This document shows, in pieces, positions 19,572 through 28,626 of a DNA stretch of 64,000 bases (positions are counted from its first letter, which is position 1; every line of letters begins with the position of its first letter). Source of the DNA: Polynucleobacter sp. IMCC 30228 (GTDB taxonomy: Bacteria > Pseudomonadota > Gammaproteobacteria > Burkholderiales > Burkholderiaceae); contig NZ_JAJVCS010000002.1 in assembly GCF_021395205.1 (NCBI RefSeq), positions 1 through 64,000 on the forward strand. The letters are read 5' to 3'. The translations under genes and the position numbers were made by a program. The notes beneath the pieces are model-generated. The model was not told where the DNA came from, searched no databases, and was given only the letters and a program-made list of their open reading frames with translations.

Positions 19572-19596
19572 AAGCTTGAGCAAATTAGTCGGGTAT
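19572..19596 (+). promoter_or_regulatory. IscR type-1 box (distal)
   Basis: This 25-base element matches the E. coli type-1 IscR consensus well in its right half (TTAGTCGGGTAT) and has the CTTGAG left half. It is the upstream copy of a tandem pair ahead of iscR. Holo-IscR would repress the isc operon from here (established for E. coli, inferred here). Confidence 0.7.
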
Positions 19597-19601
19597 CTGC
19601 T

Positions 19602-19626
19602 AAACTTGAGTGGATTAGTCGGATAT
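19602..19626 (+). promoter_or_regulatory. IscR type-1 box (proximal)
   Basis: This is a second copy in the same orientation, exactly 30 bases downstream of the first (ACTTGAG then ATTAGTCGGATAT). A TATTAT hexamer at 19624-19629 overlaps its end and could be the -10 box, so IscR binding would occlude the polymerase. The iscR start codon is 50 bases further on. Confidence 0.72.
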
Positions 19627-19676
19627 TATCCGTCCGGCTATGAGCTGTCCATAGCAACCCACAACATAGGTGATTT

Positions 19677-20246
19677 ATGAGACTTACAACTAAAGGTCGT
19701 TTTGCAGTAACCGCGATGATTGATTTGGCTTTGCGTGAAGCGCACGGCCCTGTGACTTTGGCTGGCATCAGTCAACGACAGAAAATTTCGCTTTCTTATT
19801 TAGAGCAACTATTTGGTAAGTTGCGTCGCTTCAACATTGTTGAAAGTACGCGTGGACCCGGTGGCGGCTATACCTTGGCGCTGAAGGCCGAACAAATTAG
19901 TGTCGCCGATATTATTGTTGCAGTTGATGAGCCTCTAGATGCAACGCAATGCGGTGGCAAGGGCAATTGCCATAATGAAGAGGACCATCTGGGCCGTTGC
20001 ATGACGCACGATCTATGGACTAACCTGAATGCCAAAATGGTTGAGTACCTGAATTCGGTTAGCTTGCGTGATCTGATGCAGCAACAAGAAGGTCGCGGAG
20101 TTGTCTTGCACGATTTGCGTGATAAGAAAATCAAGCTTAACGTGACTAAGCCCACCAAGCTAGCTCCTGCGCAAGCACTTAAAACCGAGGTTGCCCCCAA
20201 GCGACATATTGTGAATTCCGTTTTTAATTTAGCAGGACAAAATTAA
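19677..20246 (+). CDS. iscR: Fe-S cluster sensing repressor IscR (Rrf2 family)
   Basis: A 2Fe-2S cluster sensor that controls the isc operon. The winged-helix N-terminus MRLTTKGRFAVTAMIDLA and the recognition region SLSYLEQLFGKLR are typical. Cluster ligands are Cys92, Cys98 and Cys108 with His111. In E. coli the third Cys and the His are 104 and 107, so this protein has four extra residues in the second loop (HNEEDHLGR). It is also longer than E. coli IscR (189 versus 162) through a Lys-rich tail. It is first in the isc operon behind two type-1 IscR boxes, consistent with feedback repression. Confidence 0.96.
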   Translation: MRLTTKGRFAVTAMIDLALREAHGPVTLAGISQRQKISLSYLEQLFGKLRRFNIVESTRGPGGGYTLALKAEQISVADIIVAVDEPLDATQCGGKGNCHNEEDHLGRCMTHDLWTNLNAKMVEYLNSVSLRDLMQQQEGRGVVLHDLRDKKIKLNVTKPTKLAPAQALKTEVAPKRHIVNSVFNLAGQN

Positions 20247-20307
20247 TAAACCCATAACTCACATTCAATTTATCTAACGCATACTATTTTTAGAACATAT
20301 AAACGCC

Positions 20308-21567
20308 ATGAATGCCCCAGAAAGTCGAGTTTTACAACCCGTTTCTTTGTTTAGTCCAAAGCACTTCCCAGTCTATATGGATTACTCAGCAACTACGCCG
20401 ATTGATCCCCGTGTGGTTGACAAGATGCTGCCCTATTTGCGGGAGCAATTTGGGAATGCCGCGTCGCGTAGCCATGCATTTGGATGGGCTGCTGAAGAGG
20501 CGGTTGAAGAGGCGCGTGCTGAGGTAGCTAAGTTGGTTCATGCCGATCCGCGTGAAATTGTCTGGACTAGTGGCGCAACCGAAAGTATTAACTTAGCCCT
20601 AAAAGGTGCAGCCCATTTCTATCAAGAAAAAGGCAAGCACATCATTACGGTGAAAACGGAGCATAAGGCCACTTTAGATACCTGCCGTGAGCTTGAGCGC
20701 GAAGGCTTTGATGTTACCTATTTAGATGTTCTGCCCAGCGGGTTAATTGATTTTGCCCAATTAGAAGCAGCCATGCGTCCTGATACGATTTTGGTTTCGG
20801 TGATGTTTGTTAATAATGAAATTGGGGTGGTGCAAGACATTCCCCGCATTGGCGACTTAACGCGTTCACGCGGCATTATTTTGCATGTCGATGCGGCACA
20901 GGCAACTGGTAAGGTTGAAATTGATCTAGAGAAATTAAAGGTTGATTTAATGAGTTTCTCAGCCCATAAAACCTATGGACCTAAAGGAATGGGAGCCTTA
21001 TTTGTGCGGCGTAAGCCCCGCGTGCGAATCGAGGCACAAATTCATGGCGGTGGACACGAGCGTGGCATGCGCTCTGGCACTTTACCCGTGCATCAAATTG
21101 TAGGCATGGGCGAGGCCTTTCGAATTGCGCGTATTGAAATGGTGGCAGAAAATAAACGTATTCGGGCTTTACGCGATCGTTTATTAGCAGGGCTGAAAGA
21201 TATTGAGGAAGTGTATGTGAATGGCGATATGGATCAACGAGTTGCCCATAATTTAAATATTAGTTTTAATTATGTTGAAGGGGAATCGATGTTGATGGCC
21301 TTAAAAGATATTGCCATTTCTTCGGGTTCAGCTTGTACTTCAGCTTCGCTTGAGCCTTCCTATGTCTTACGAGCTCTTGGTCGTAATGATGAATTAGCCC
21401 ATAGCTCAATACGTTTTACGATTGGTCGTTTTACCACTGCAGAAGAAGTTGATTTCACGATTCAATTAGTGAAAGAAAAAATTGCCCGTTTACGCGAGCT
21501 TTCGCCCTTATGGGAAATGTTTAAAGACGGTATTGATATCAGCACCATTCAATGGGCTGCTCACTAA
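20308..21567 (+). CDS. iscS: Cysteine desulfurase IscS
   Basis: Takes sulfur from cysteine as a persulfide and passes it to IscU. At 419 residues it carries about 16 more N-terminal residues than E. coli IscS before [16 protein letters not shown]. The PLP Lys is K221 in [16 protein letters not shown], the mobile active-site Cys is C343 in [17 protein letters not shown], and the cofactor His lies in [10 protein letters not shown]. It follows iscR by 61 bases with no terminator. The ending [15 protein letters not shown] is the IscU-docking tail seen in group I IscS. Confidence 0.97.
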   Translation: MNAPESRVLQPVSLFSPKHFPVYMDYSATTPIDPRVVDKMLPYLREQFGNAASRSHAFGWAAEEAVEEARAEVAKLVHADPREIVWTSGATESINLALKGAAHFYQEKGKHIITVKTEHKATLDTCRELEREGFDVTYLDVLPSGLIDFAQLEAAMRPDTILVSVMFVNNEIGVVQDIPRIGDLTRSRGIILHVDAAQATGKVEIDLEKLKVDLMSFSAHKTYGPKGMGALFVRRKPRVRIEAQIHGGGHERGMRSGTLPVHQIVGMGEAFRIARIEMVAENKRIRALRDRLLAGLKDIEEVYVNGDMDQRVAHNLNISFNYVEGESMLMALKDIAISSGSACTSASLEPSYVLRALGRNDELAHSSIRFTIGRFTTAEEVDFTIQLVKEKIARLRELSPLWEMFKDGIDISTIQWAAH

Positions 21568-21580
21568 TAAAGGAAATATC

Positions 21581-21964
21581 ATGGCATATAGCGATAAAGT
21601 AATTGATCATTATGAAAATCCACGCAATGTGGGCTCGTTTACCAAGGGCGATGATCAAGTGGGCACAGGGATGGTTGGCGCGCCAGCATGCGGCGATGTG
21701 ATGAAGCTACAAATTCGTGTAAATAAGCAGGGCATCATCGAAGATGCGAAGTTTAAGACTTATGGCTGTGGCTCGGCTATCGCCTCTTCATCTTTGGTAA
21801 CCGAATGGGTTAAGGGAAAGACTTTAGACCAAGCGCTTGAAATTAAAAATTCCTTGATTGCTGAAGAATTGGCTTTACCTCCCGTTAAAATTCATTGCTC
21901 GATCTTAGCTGAAGATGCGATTAAAGCGGCTGTTAAAGATTACAAAGATAAACATCCCGCATAA
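21581..21964 (+). CDS. iscU: Fe-S cluster scaffold IscU
   Basis: A scaffold of 127 residues on which 2Fe-2S clusters are built before HscA/HscB release them. The three cluster cysteines are in GAPACGDVMKL, TYGCGSAIASSS and PPVKIHCSILAEDA, and the LPPVK motif recognised by HscA is intact. I start it at the ATG at 21581, which is preceded by AAAGGAAATATC and gives the canonical MAYSDKVIDHYENPRNVG. A longer reading from 21482 would run into iscS and is not real. It begins 13 bases after iscS. Confidence 0.97.
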   Translation: MAYSDKVIDHYENPRNVGSFTKGDDQVGTGMVGAPACGDVMKLQIRVNKQGIIEDAKFKTYGCGSAIASSSLVTEWVKGKTLDQALEIKNSLIAEELALPPVKIHCSILAEDAIKAAVKDYKDKHPA

Positions 21965-21979
21965 GCAAGGTAAAAGTAA

Positions 21980-22303
21980 ATGGCAATCACTCTCACTGAA
22001 AAAGCAGCAGCTCACGTCGCTCATAATATTGAAAAGCGCGGTAAAGGCTGCGGCTTGCGTTTAGGTGTGCGTACTACGGGTTGTTCGGGTTTGGCTTATG
22101 AGTTGGAGTACGTAGACGAAGCAGCGCCAGAAGATCAGATGTTTGAATCGAATGGCGTGAAGGTATTTGTAGATCCGAAGAGTTTGGCTTATATCGATGG
22201 TACCCAGCTTGATTTTGTGCGTGAGGGTTTGAACGAGGGGTTTAAGTTCCAAAATCCAAACGTAAAAGACGAGTGTGGTTGTGGCGAATCTTTCCGCGTC
22301 TGA
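21980..22303 (+). CDS. iscA: A-type Fe-S carrier IscA
   Basis: A 107-residue A-type carrier that delivers or repairs Fe-S clusters. It has the three conserved cysteines: one in [13 protein letters not shown] and the C-terminal pair in DECGCGESF. The start follows AAGGTAAAAGTAA. It is 15 bases after iscU, and its 3' end overlaps the probable hscB start. SufA/ErpA have the same fold, but position in the isc operon decides the name. Confidence 0.96.
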   Translation: MAITLTEKAAAHVAHNIEKRGKGCGLRLGVRTTGCSGLAYELEYVDEAAPEDQMFESNGVKVFVDPKSLAYIDGTQLDFVREGLNEGFKFQNPNVKDECGCGESFRV

Positions 22304-22808
22304 AGATTACTTCCAGTTTTTTGGGCTAAATCCGCAATTCCAAGTGAATGTGGCTGAGCTTGATCGCGCCTATTTAGCTGTGCAAAAAGAGGTTCACCCT
22401 GATCGGCATGCCCGCGGTACCGAAAGTGAGCAACGGCTTGCCATGCAGTTAGCCACCTTAGCTAATACGGCATATCAAACTTTAAAAAATCCAATTCAGC
22501 GGGGACTTTACTTATGCGAATTACATGGAGTAAATGCTCAGCTTGAAACCAATACCGCAATGCCAGCAGCTTTTTTATTACAACAAATTGCTTGGCGAGA
22601 AAATTTAGAAGAGCACGAAGACAATTTAGCTGCATTAGCTATTTTGAGTCAAGAAGTGCGTTTATCGTATCAAGACACGATGGCTGAGCTTACTGAGGCA
22701 ATTGATCGGGCAGGTAATTTTGTACGCGCAGCTGAGCTATTGCGTGGATTATTATTTATCGATAAATTTGCCACCGAGCTCGATGATGCAACTGCTGATT
22801 TAGCATAA
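22275..22808 (+). CDS. hscB: J-domain co-chaperone HscB
   Basis: This co-chaperone brings IscU to HscA and stimulates its ATPase. The J domain occupies about residues 10-80, with the HPD motif in [11 protein letters not shown], and the C-terminal three-helix bundle that binds IscU follows (about 95-175). It is 177 residues from a GTG at 22275; another GTG at 22281 is equally possible. Either start overlaps iscA, implying translational coupling. The usual beginning of the family ([12 protein letters not shown]) lies 10 to 12 residues in. Confidence 0.93.
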   Translation: MVVANLSASEDYFQFFGLNPQFQVNVAELDRAYLAVQKEVHPDRHARGTESEQRLAMQLATLANTAYQTLKNPIQRGLYLCELHGVNAQLETNTAMPAAFLLQQIAWRENLEEHEDNLAALAILSQEVRLSYQDTMAELTEAIDRAGNFVRAAELLRGLLFIDKFATELDDATADLA

Positions 22809-22846
22809 GCGAGCATATTTTTAATTCAGTCTATTGACAATCAATT

Positions 22847-24712
22847 ATGGCACTTTTACAAATCGCTGAACCTGGGATGTCGCTTGCACCGCATCAGCGG
22901 CGCATTGCCATTGGCATCGATTTGGGTACTACTAATTCCTTAGTGGCTTTGGTGCGAAATGCTTTGCCACAAATTTTAGTCGATGCACAAGGGCGTGAAT
23001 TATTGCCATCAGTCGTGCGTTATTTGCCGAATGGGCAAACTCAAGCGGGTTTCGAGGCCCTAGAGCACTTGATTACAGATCCTAAAAATACCATCGTGTC
23101 GGTTAAGCGCTATATGGGGCGAGGTTTGACTGATATAGCTCATTTAGAAAATGCTCCTTACGACTTTGTCGATCAACCTGGCATGCTCAAGTTGAGAACC
23201 ATTGCAGGTGATAAAAGCCCGATTGAAGTATCGGCAGAAATTTTGGCAAGGTTACGGCAATTAGCAGAAGATTCTGTTGCTGAGCCCATTGTGGGTGCTG
23301 TCATTACGGTACCCGCCTATTTTGACGAGGCACAACGCCAAGCTACCAAGGATGCCGCTAAATTGGCTGGGCTTGAGGTGTTGCGCTTACTGAATGAGCC
23401 TACTGCAGCAGCGATTGCTTATGGTTTAGATAATGGTGCGGAAGGTGTTTATGCGGTCTACGATTTAGGTGGTGGTACTTTTGACATCTCGATTTTGCGC
23501 ATGAGTAAAGGAGTCTTTGAGGTGCTTTCGACTGGTGGTGATACCGCCTTGGGTGGAGATGATTTTGATCAGCGCTTATTTTGTTGGGTTATTGAACAGG
23601 CTAAATTGCCACCATTATCTTTGCATGATCAACGGGCACTCTTATTGGCTTGTAAAGCAGCAAAAGAGCATTTGAGTCATGCGGCTCTAACCAGAGTACA
23701 TCTGAGCTTAAGTGATGGCGCGGTGGTAAATGTGGGTGTGAGCCAAGCCCAATTTTTTGAAATGACCCAAAATTTAGTGAGTAAAACCTTAGTTGCTGTA
23801 CGCAAAGCATTGCGTGACGCTGGCTTAAAAGCAGATGAAGTTAAAGGCGTGGTCATGGTAGGTGGAGCCACTAGGATGCCCAATGTGCAACGCGCCGTGG
23901 GCGAGCTATTTGGTACCGCGCCATTAAATAATTTAAATCCAGATCAAGTCGTAGCGCTAGGTGCTGCGATGCAAGCGGATTTATTAGCAGGCAATCAAAC
24001 GAAAAATAACGAATGGTTATTGTTGGATGTCATTCCCTTATCTTTAGGGATTGAAACCATGGGGGGCTTAGTAGAGAAAATTATTCCCCGTAATACGCCA
24101 ATACCCGTTGCGCGCGCCCAAGACTTTACAACTTTTAAAGATGGTCAAACTGCCCTATCTTTACATATCGTCCAGGGTGAGCGTGATTTGGTGCAAGATT
24201 GCCGCTCCTTAGGTCGCTTTGAATTGCGTGGCATTCCGCCGATGGTCGCGGGGGCAGCACGTATTCGGGTAACCTTTCAGGTTGATGCCGACGGTCTTTT
24301 AGCTGTGAGGGCGGTTGAGCAGGGCTCAGGCGCTCATGCGGCGATTGATATCAAACCCTCATATGGCCTAACAGACAGTGAAATTACGCGGATGCTACAA
24401 GATGGCTTTTCTTCAGCCAAAATTGACGTTCAAGCCCGCGCTTTACGTGAAGAGCAGGTTAGTGCGCAACGCCTGTTTGAGGCAATTGAAGCTGCGCTGA
24501 TAAGCGATGGCGATTTATTATCTTCGACTGAGCGAGCTGCTCTGGAAGTGGAATTGCAACTCTTAAAAATAACAGCAAGCCAAGAGCTGAATAGCGATAT
24601 TTTGCGTAAAGCCATTGATCGAGCAGCAAAGGCTAGTGATGGCTTCGCAGAAAAGCGAATGAATGCGAGCATTCAAAAAGCCCTTAAAGGCAAAAATGTT
24701 ACTGAAATTTAA
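22847..24712 (+). CDS. hscA: Hsp70-type chaperone HscA
   Basis: A specialised Hsp70 of 621 residues that drives cluster transfer from IscU. The nucleotide-binding domain shows [28 protein letters not shown] and [17 protein letters not shown]. The inter-domain linker region is near [14 protein letters not shown], and the substrate domain follows with a helical lid. As in other HscA proteins, the acidic DnaK-type C-terminal tail is absent. It lies 38 bases after hscB. Confidence 0.96.
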   Translation: MALLQIAEPGMSLAPHQRRIAIGIDLGTTNSLVALVRNALPQILVDAQGRELLPSVVRYLPNGQTQAGFEALEHLITDPKNTIVSVKRYMGRGLTDIAHLENAPYDFVDQPGMLKLRTIAGDKSPIEVSAEILARLRQLAEDSVAEPIVGAVITVPAYFDEAQRQATKDAAKLAGLEVLRLLNEPTAAAIAYGLDNGAEGVYAVYDLGGGTFDISILRMSKGVFEVLSTGGDTALGGDDFDQRLFCWVIEQAKLPPLSLHDQRALLLACKAAKEHLSHAALTRVHLSLSDGAVVNVGVSQAQFFEMTQNLVSKTLVAVRKALRDAGLKADEVKGVVMVGGATRMPNVQRAVGELFGTAPLNNLNPDQVVALGAAMQADLLAGNQTKNNEWLLLDVIPLSLGIETMGGLVEKIIPRNTPIPVARAQDFTTFKDGQTALSLHIVQGERDLVQDCRSLGRFELRGIPPMVAGAARIRVTFQVDADGLLAVRAVEQGSGAHAAIDIKPSYGLTDSEITRMLQDGFSSAKIDVQARALREEQVSAQRLFEAIEAALISDGDLLSSTERAALEVELQLLKITASQELNSDILRKAIDRAAKASDGFAEKRMNASIQKALKGKNVTEI

Positions 24713-24721
24713 AAGGTCGCG

Positions 24722-25060
24722 ATGACGCAAATTGTGGTTTTACCGCATAGTGAATATTGCCCAGCTGGTACAGTGATCGAAACTGTTCCTGGTACGAGTA
24801 TTTGTGAAGCGCTATTGGAAAACGGCGTAGAAATTGAGCATGCTTGTGACATGGTTTGTGCTTGTACTACATGCCATGTGATCGTACGTGAAGGTCTTGA
24901 TAGCTTGAATCCACCTGATGATAATGAAGACGATATGTTAGATCGGGCGTGGGGTTTAAGTAGTCAGTCCCGTTTATCGTGTCAGGCCATTGTGGGGCAA
25001 AAAGATTTAGTGATTGAGATACCTAAATACTCTATTAATCACGCTAAAGAAAACCACTAA
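24722..25060 (+). CDS. fdx: ISC-type [2Fe-2S] ferredoxin Fdx
   Basis: Adrenodoxin-like 2Fe-2S ferredoxin of 112 residues that supplies electrons for cluster assembly. Ligands follow C-x5-C-x2-C (CDMVCACTTC) with the fourth Cys in RLSCQAIVG, and one extra Cys falls inside the first loop as in other Fdx proteins. Ten bases separate it from hscA. It is the last gene of the operon: no iscX follows, and it overlaps the convergent LacI-family gene by four bases, so no space is left for a separate terminator. Confidence 0.95.
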   Translation: MTQIVVLPHSEYCPAGTVIETVPGTSICEALLENGVEIEHACDMVCACTTCHVIVREGLDSLNPPDDNEDDMLDRAWGLSSQSRLSCQAIVGQKDLVIEIPKYSINHAKENH

Positions 25061-26094
25061 TTTTTATAGCTTTTTGGGCTTTTGCCAGTCGATTCACGAA
25101 TGACTAAGTTAACTGGCGTTTTAATTTCTTTTGGTAGGCCATGAACGCCATTAATTTGTGCAACTAAATGCTTTGCTGCTTCTCGCCACATTGAATTTGC
25201 ATTTACATGCATAGTGGTTAGGCTGGGCATGAGGTGACGCGAAAGCTCGAGATCATCAAAGCCCATGATAGATAATTTTTTAGGGACAGCGATCCCTTGT
25301 TTACTTGCCTCTAGTAAGGCGCCGAGGGCTAAAACGTCGTTACCACAAATAATGGCAGTCAATTTTGGCTCAATCCGTAGCAATTGCTTTAATGCATCGC
25401 GTGCTGCTTCAATGGTGTACGGGCATTCAATAATTAAGCTAGGCAATAAATCAATTTTATTTTTCTTTAAAAGACTGACGCTCCCTTTTACGCGATCGCG
25501 GGCGCGATCATTATTTGCGGTAATTCCCGCTATCATGCCAAATTTGATATGTCCTAAGTCCAATAAATGCTGGATACCGAGTTGAATCGCTTGCTGATTA
25601 TCAAAGCCCGAACAAAATCCTGAAATTGGCGCCTTTAAAGCGCCAATATGAATATAGGGCACCCCCCGATTTTGTAATAGCCGCAGTGTTTCGAGTTGCT
25701 GACTAATGCCAAAAAAAGCCATGCCTTCAACACCACGTAGCAATAAATTATTAATTTGATTGGCTTCAATATAAGGGTCGTAGTTGCTGCTCGCCACTAG
25801 TAACTGGTAGTGCGACTCTAGCAGTTGTTCTTGGAAGGCAGCTAGACCTTGGGCAAAAATTGCATTATCTAAAGTTGGAACGATCATGCCAATCGTGCCT
25901 GAGCGGCGCAACATTAAAGAGCGGGCGCTTGCATTGGGTATATAGCCTAGTTTTTTAATTGTTTTTTCTATATGTTCTTTCAGCGCTGGACGTACAGCTT
26001 CGGGCTGATTTAAGGCACGCGAAATAGTTGCGGTAGAGACCCCCGCAGCTTTAGCCACATGGTTTATGGTGATCGACTTAGCCAGTTTTTTCAT
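25057..26094 (-). CDS. LacI-family transcriptional regulator
   Basis: A 345-residue sugar-repressor-type regulator. The N-terminal helix-turn-helix INHVAKAAGVSTATISRALN (near residues 9-28) is followed by the hinge helix ASARSLMLRRSGTIG and a periplasmic-binding-protein-like effector domain (about 65-335). It is divergent from the ABC/hps operon with 142 bases between them, which contain a LacI-type palindrome at 26201-26214. By position it should control that operon, with the imported compound or a metabolite such as DHPS as inducer (inference). It overlaps the end of fdx by four bases on the opposite strand. Confidence 0.93.
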   Translation of the reverse strand: MKKLAKSITINHVAKAAGVSTATISRALNQPEAVRPALKEHIEKTIKKLGYIPNASARSLMLRRSGTIGMIVPTLDNAIFAQGLAAFQEQLLESHYQLLVASSNYDPYIEANQINNLLLRGVEGMAFFGISQQLETLRLLQNRGVPYIHIGALKAPISGFCSGFDNQQAIQLGIQHLLDLGHIKFGMIAGITANNDRARDRVKGSVSLLKKNKIDLLPSLIIECPYTIEAARDALKQLLRIEPKLTAIICGNDVLALGALLEASKQGIAVPKKLSIMGFDDLELSRHLMPSLTTMHVNANSMWREAAKHLVAQINGVHGLPKEIKTPVNLVIRESTGKSPKSYKN

Positions 26095-26200
26095 GCCAGA
26101 CGTACGCTATTAGAAAGTACAAGTGAAGACGAGTATTAGGGAAAATACTAAGTAATTTATTAAGGAATAGAGCTAATTTATAGCATTTTTATGCTTAAAA

Positions 26201-26214
26201 TGAAAGCGCTTACA
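26201..26214. promoter_or_regulatory. LacI-family operator candidate
   Basis: TGAAAGCGCTTACA has the perfect core AAGCGCTT with the central CG typical of LacI/GalR operators. It sits 23 bases before the proposed start of the first permease gene and 107 bases from the divergent regulator. A second weaker inverted repeat, AGTATT/AATACT, lies at 26132-26149. Repression of the operon in the absence of inducer is the simplest reading. Confidence 0.7.
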
Positions 26215-26236
26215 TTTATTTTCTATTTTTCTGTTT

Positions 26237-27016
26237 TTGGGGGTTGGCAAAATTTATAAAAAGTTGCTTAGGCCTATTTTATTTATAGCGGGTGTCTTAG
26301 TGGCTTGGTTCGCTTTGACTGAATGGTCTGGCTTGATCGCGCCGTTTCGTTTTCCATCGCCCACTGAAACTTGGAACTCTTTAAATATTATTACCTTTAA
26401 GGGGTATGGCGATGGCTTGCTTTATCAGCATATATTGCAGAGTGTCCTCTTGGTAACCTTAGGTTTTTTAGTGTCATCATCTTTAGGTGTTTTGTTGGGG
26501 ATTTTGATGGGAGCTAATAAGCGTATTGAAGCTTTCGTCAATCCGATTTTTTTAACTCTACGACCCGTCCCGCCATTGGCTTGGATTCCTTTGGCAATTG
26601 TTTGGTTAGGCTTAGGCGATGCGGCCAAAATAATGGTGATTTTTATTGCCGCTTTTATTCCTGCAGTGATTAATACCTATACTGGGGTTCGCTCAATTGA
26701 GGTGCCGCAGCGTGAAGCAGCCGCAATGTTAGGCATCAAGCAATTAACCTATTACCGCGAAGTGATATTACCAGGGGCGCTCCCCATGATTTTTACAGGA
26801 CTGCGCTTATCGTTGCAAGCCTCCTGGACAACCTTAGTAGCTGCTGAATTAATTGGCGCCACTTTTGGTCTGGGTTCGATTTTGCACCAAGCTGCGCAAG
26901 ATATTTATCCAGGCATGATCTTAGTAGGCATGTTTACTGTGGCACTATGCGGCTGGTTAATGACCCTGATCTTAGCTAAAGCAGAGCGGTGGGCGATGCC
27001 TTGGAAGCCCGTATGA
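26237..27016 (+). CDS. ABC transporter permease, SsuC/TauC type (1)
   Basis: A 259-residue inner-membrane permease of the nitrate/sulfonate/taurine class. It has six hydrophobic segments, the family start APFRFPSPTETWNSL, and the ATPase-contact loop REAAAMLGIKQLTYYREVILPGALPMIFTGLRL. The start is uncertain: the longest reading uses a TTG at 26237, and a TTG at 26264 is an alternative; no ATG exists near the N-terminus. It is the first gene of the operon, and its stop overlaps the ATG of the second permease. Two different permeases in one importer imply a heterodimeric channel. Confidence 0.88.
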   Translation: MGVGKIYKKLLRPILFIAGVLVAWFALTEWSGLIAPFRFPSPTETWNSLNIITFKGYGDGLLYQHILQSVLLVTLGFLVSSSLGVLLGILMGANKRIEAFVNPIFLTLRPVPPLAWIPLAIVWLGLGDAAKIMVIFIAAFIPAVINTYTGVRSIEVPQREAAAMLGIKQLTYYREVILPGALPMIFTGLRLSLQASWTTLVAAELIGATFGLGSILHQAAQDIYPGMILVGMFTVALCGWLMTLILAKAERWAMPWKPV

Positions 27017-27798
27017 AAATGACTCAGTACCTAGGGCGAGGCGAGTGGTGGTTTTATACCATTGTCGGCCTGCTCTGTTTTTTTGGTTTTTGGTATGGAG
27101 TAGTGGCAGCCAATGTAACTCCTCGGCAATTTTTGCCTGCCCCTCATGAGGTTTTACTGACTTTTATTAAGCTACTTCATGAGCCCTTTTCTGGCTACAC
27201 ACTTTTAACCCATATTGTTTCTAGTTTTAAGCGGTTTTTGTATGGTTTTTTATTAGCGGTGGCGATTGGCATTCCACTGGGTTTATTAATGGCGCTGTCT
27301 AAATGGGCTGATCGCATCATTACGCCATTTTTTGAAAGCATCCGCTTCGTTGCACCGATTGCCTGGATCCCATTTGCTGCTTTATGGTTTGGAACTGGTA
27401 TAGGTGGACCGATCCTAATTATTTTTATGGGCGCATTCCCACCGGTCTTAATTAATACATATCGCGGCGCCCTCTATGTTGAGCCAAAATATATTGAAGC
27501 AGCCCGAATGTTGGGCTCGGGCAAAATTAGACTGATGACGCAGGTCCTTTTTCCTGCAGCCATTCCAGCGATTGTGGCTGGTTTACGTATTTCGACGGGA
27601 ACGGGCTGGCAGGCAATGGTAGGCGCTGAGTTAATTGTCGCCTCTAGTGGCGTAGGCTACATGATGGTCAATGGCCAATCGAATATTCGTACCGATATTG
27701 TGATGAGTGGCATGATTGCGATTGGTTTAGTAGGTCTGGTGATTGATATTTTGTTACGTCAGGCTGAAAAATTTTCGACCCGCTACCAAGAGATTTGA
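27013..27798 (+). CDS. ABC transporter permease, SsuC/TauC type (2)
   Basis: Second permease of the same importer, 261 residues from the ATG at 27013, which overlaps the stop of the first gene as ATGA. The N-terminal topology (FYTIVGLLCFFGFWYGVV), the FLPAPHEVLLTFIKL segment and the coupling loop YIEAARMLGSGKIRLMTQVLFPAAIPAIVAGLRI are typical of TauC/SsuC. It differs clearly from permease 1, so this is not a recent duplication. The substrate is probably a sulfonate, judged from the hps genes downstream. Confidence 0.9.
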   Translation: MKMTQYLGRGEWWFYTIVGLLCFFGFWYGVVAANVTPRQFLPAPHEVLLTFIKLLHEPFSGYTLLTHIVSSFKRFLYGFLLAVAIGIPLGLLMALSKWADRIITPFFESIRFVAPIAWIPFAALWFGTGIGGPILIIFMGAFPPVLINTYRGALYVEPKYIEAARMLGSGKIRLMTQVLFPAAIPAIVAGLRISTGTGWQAMVGAELIVASSGVGYMMVNGQSNIRTDIVMSGMIAIGLVGLVIDILLRQAEKFSTRYQEI

Positions 27799-27801
27799 GT
27801 T

Positions 27802-28599
27802 ATGGCAAATATTGTTTTTGAAGACACCCAACGCAGTTTCAAGCAAAGCGGTAAAGAAGTATTAGCCGTTGGTGGAATTAATTTAACCGTAGCCGATAAA
27901 GAGTTTGTTGCCATAGTGGGACCGTCTGGTTGCGGTAAGACCACCTGTTTGCGCATGGTAGCGGGACTGGATATGCCTACTAAAGGCAAAGTCTTGGTAG
28001 GAGGCAAGGAAGTAAAAGGCCCTGGACCAGATCGCGCTGTGGTGTTTCAGCAATTTGCATTGTTTCCTTGGAAAACGGTAGCAGAAAATATTCAATTTGG
28101 CCTTAGAGCAAATGGCGTTGATTCAGCCGAAAGAGCCATCAGAACTGCTGATGCAATTAAATTAATGGGCCTAGATGGCTATGAGCTCGCTTATCCACAT
28201 CAATTATCTGGTGGCATGCAACAGCGAGTCGCCATTGCCCGAGCCTATGTTTTAAATCCTGAGGTATTGTTGATGGATGAGCCTTTCGGGGCGTTAGATG
28301 CACAGACCCGGGTAGTGATGCAAGAAGAATTAATTCGGCTGGCCCGTAAAAATCCCAAAACGGTTTTATTTATTACTCATGCGGTTGAGGAAGCAGTATA
28401 TTTGGCTGACCGGGTCGTTGTTATGTCAAGGCATCCAGGATTAATTCGAGAGATTATCGACATTAAATCGATACGTGATGCTGAAAATTGGGATAGTCAT
28501 TCACGGATTGAAGATGTGATGGATTTACCCTCTTTTGTGAAATTACGTAGTTCGATTTGGAGGTTGTTGCGGGAACATAATTTAGGCAGTGATCATTAA
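27802..28599 (+). CDS. ABC transporter ATPase, SsuB/TauB type
   Basis: A 265-residue ATPase with all motifs intact: Walker A GPSGCGKTT, Q-loop VFQQFALFPW, signature LSGGMQQRVAIARA, Walker B VLLMDEPFGALD and H-loop FITHAVEEA. It should form a homodimer under the two permeases. It begins four bases after permease 2 and is followed 27 bases later by the binding protein. Nitrate, sulfonate and taurine systems share this ATPase type, so specificity must come from the receptor and context. Confidence 0.93.
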   Translation: MANIVFEDTQRSFKQSGKEVLAVGGINLTVADKEFVAIVGPSGCGKTTCLRMVAGLDMPTKGKVLVGGKEVKGPGPDRAVVFQQFALFPWKTVAENIQFGLRANGVDSAERAIRTADAIKLMGLDGYELAYPHQLSGGMQQRVAIARAYVLNPEVLLMDEPFGALDAQTRVVMQEELIRLARKNPKTVLFITHAVEEAVYLADRVVVMSRHPGLIREIIDIKSIRDAENWDSHSRIEDVMDLPSFVKLRSSIWRLLREHNLGSDH

Positions 28600-28626
28600 T
28601 TTAAAAAGTAAACGGAGGAAGACAAA

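Noticed and set aside
21482-21580. N-terminal extension of IscU
   Set aside because: It lies inside the 3' end of iscS in another frame; the ATG at 21581 has a good ribosome binding site and gives the canonical IscU start.
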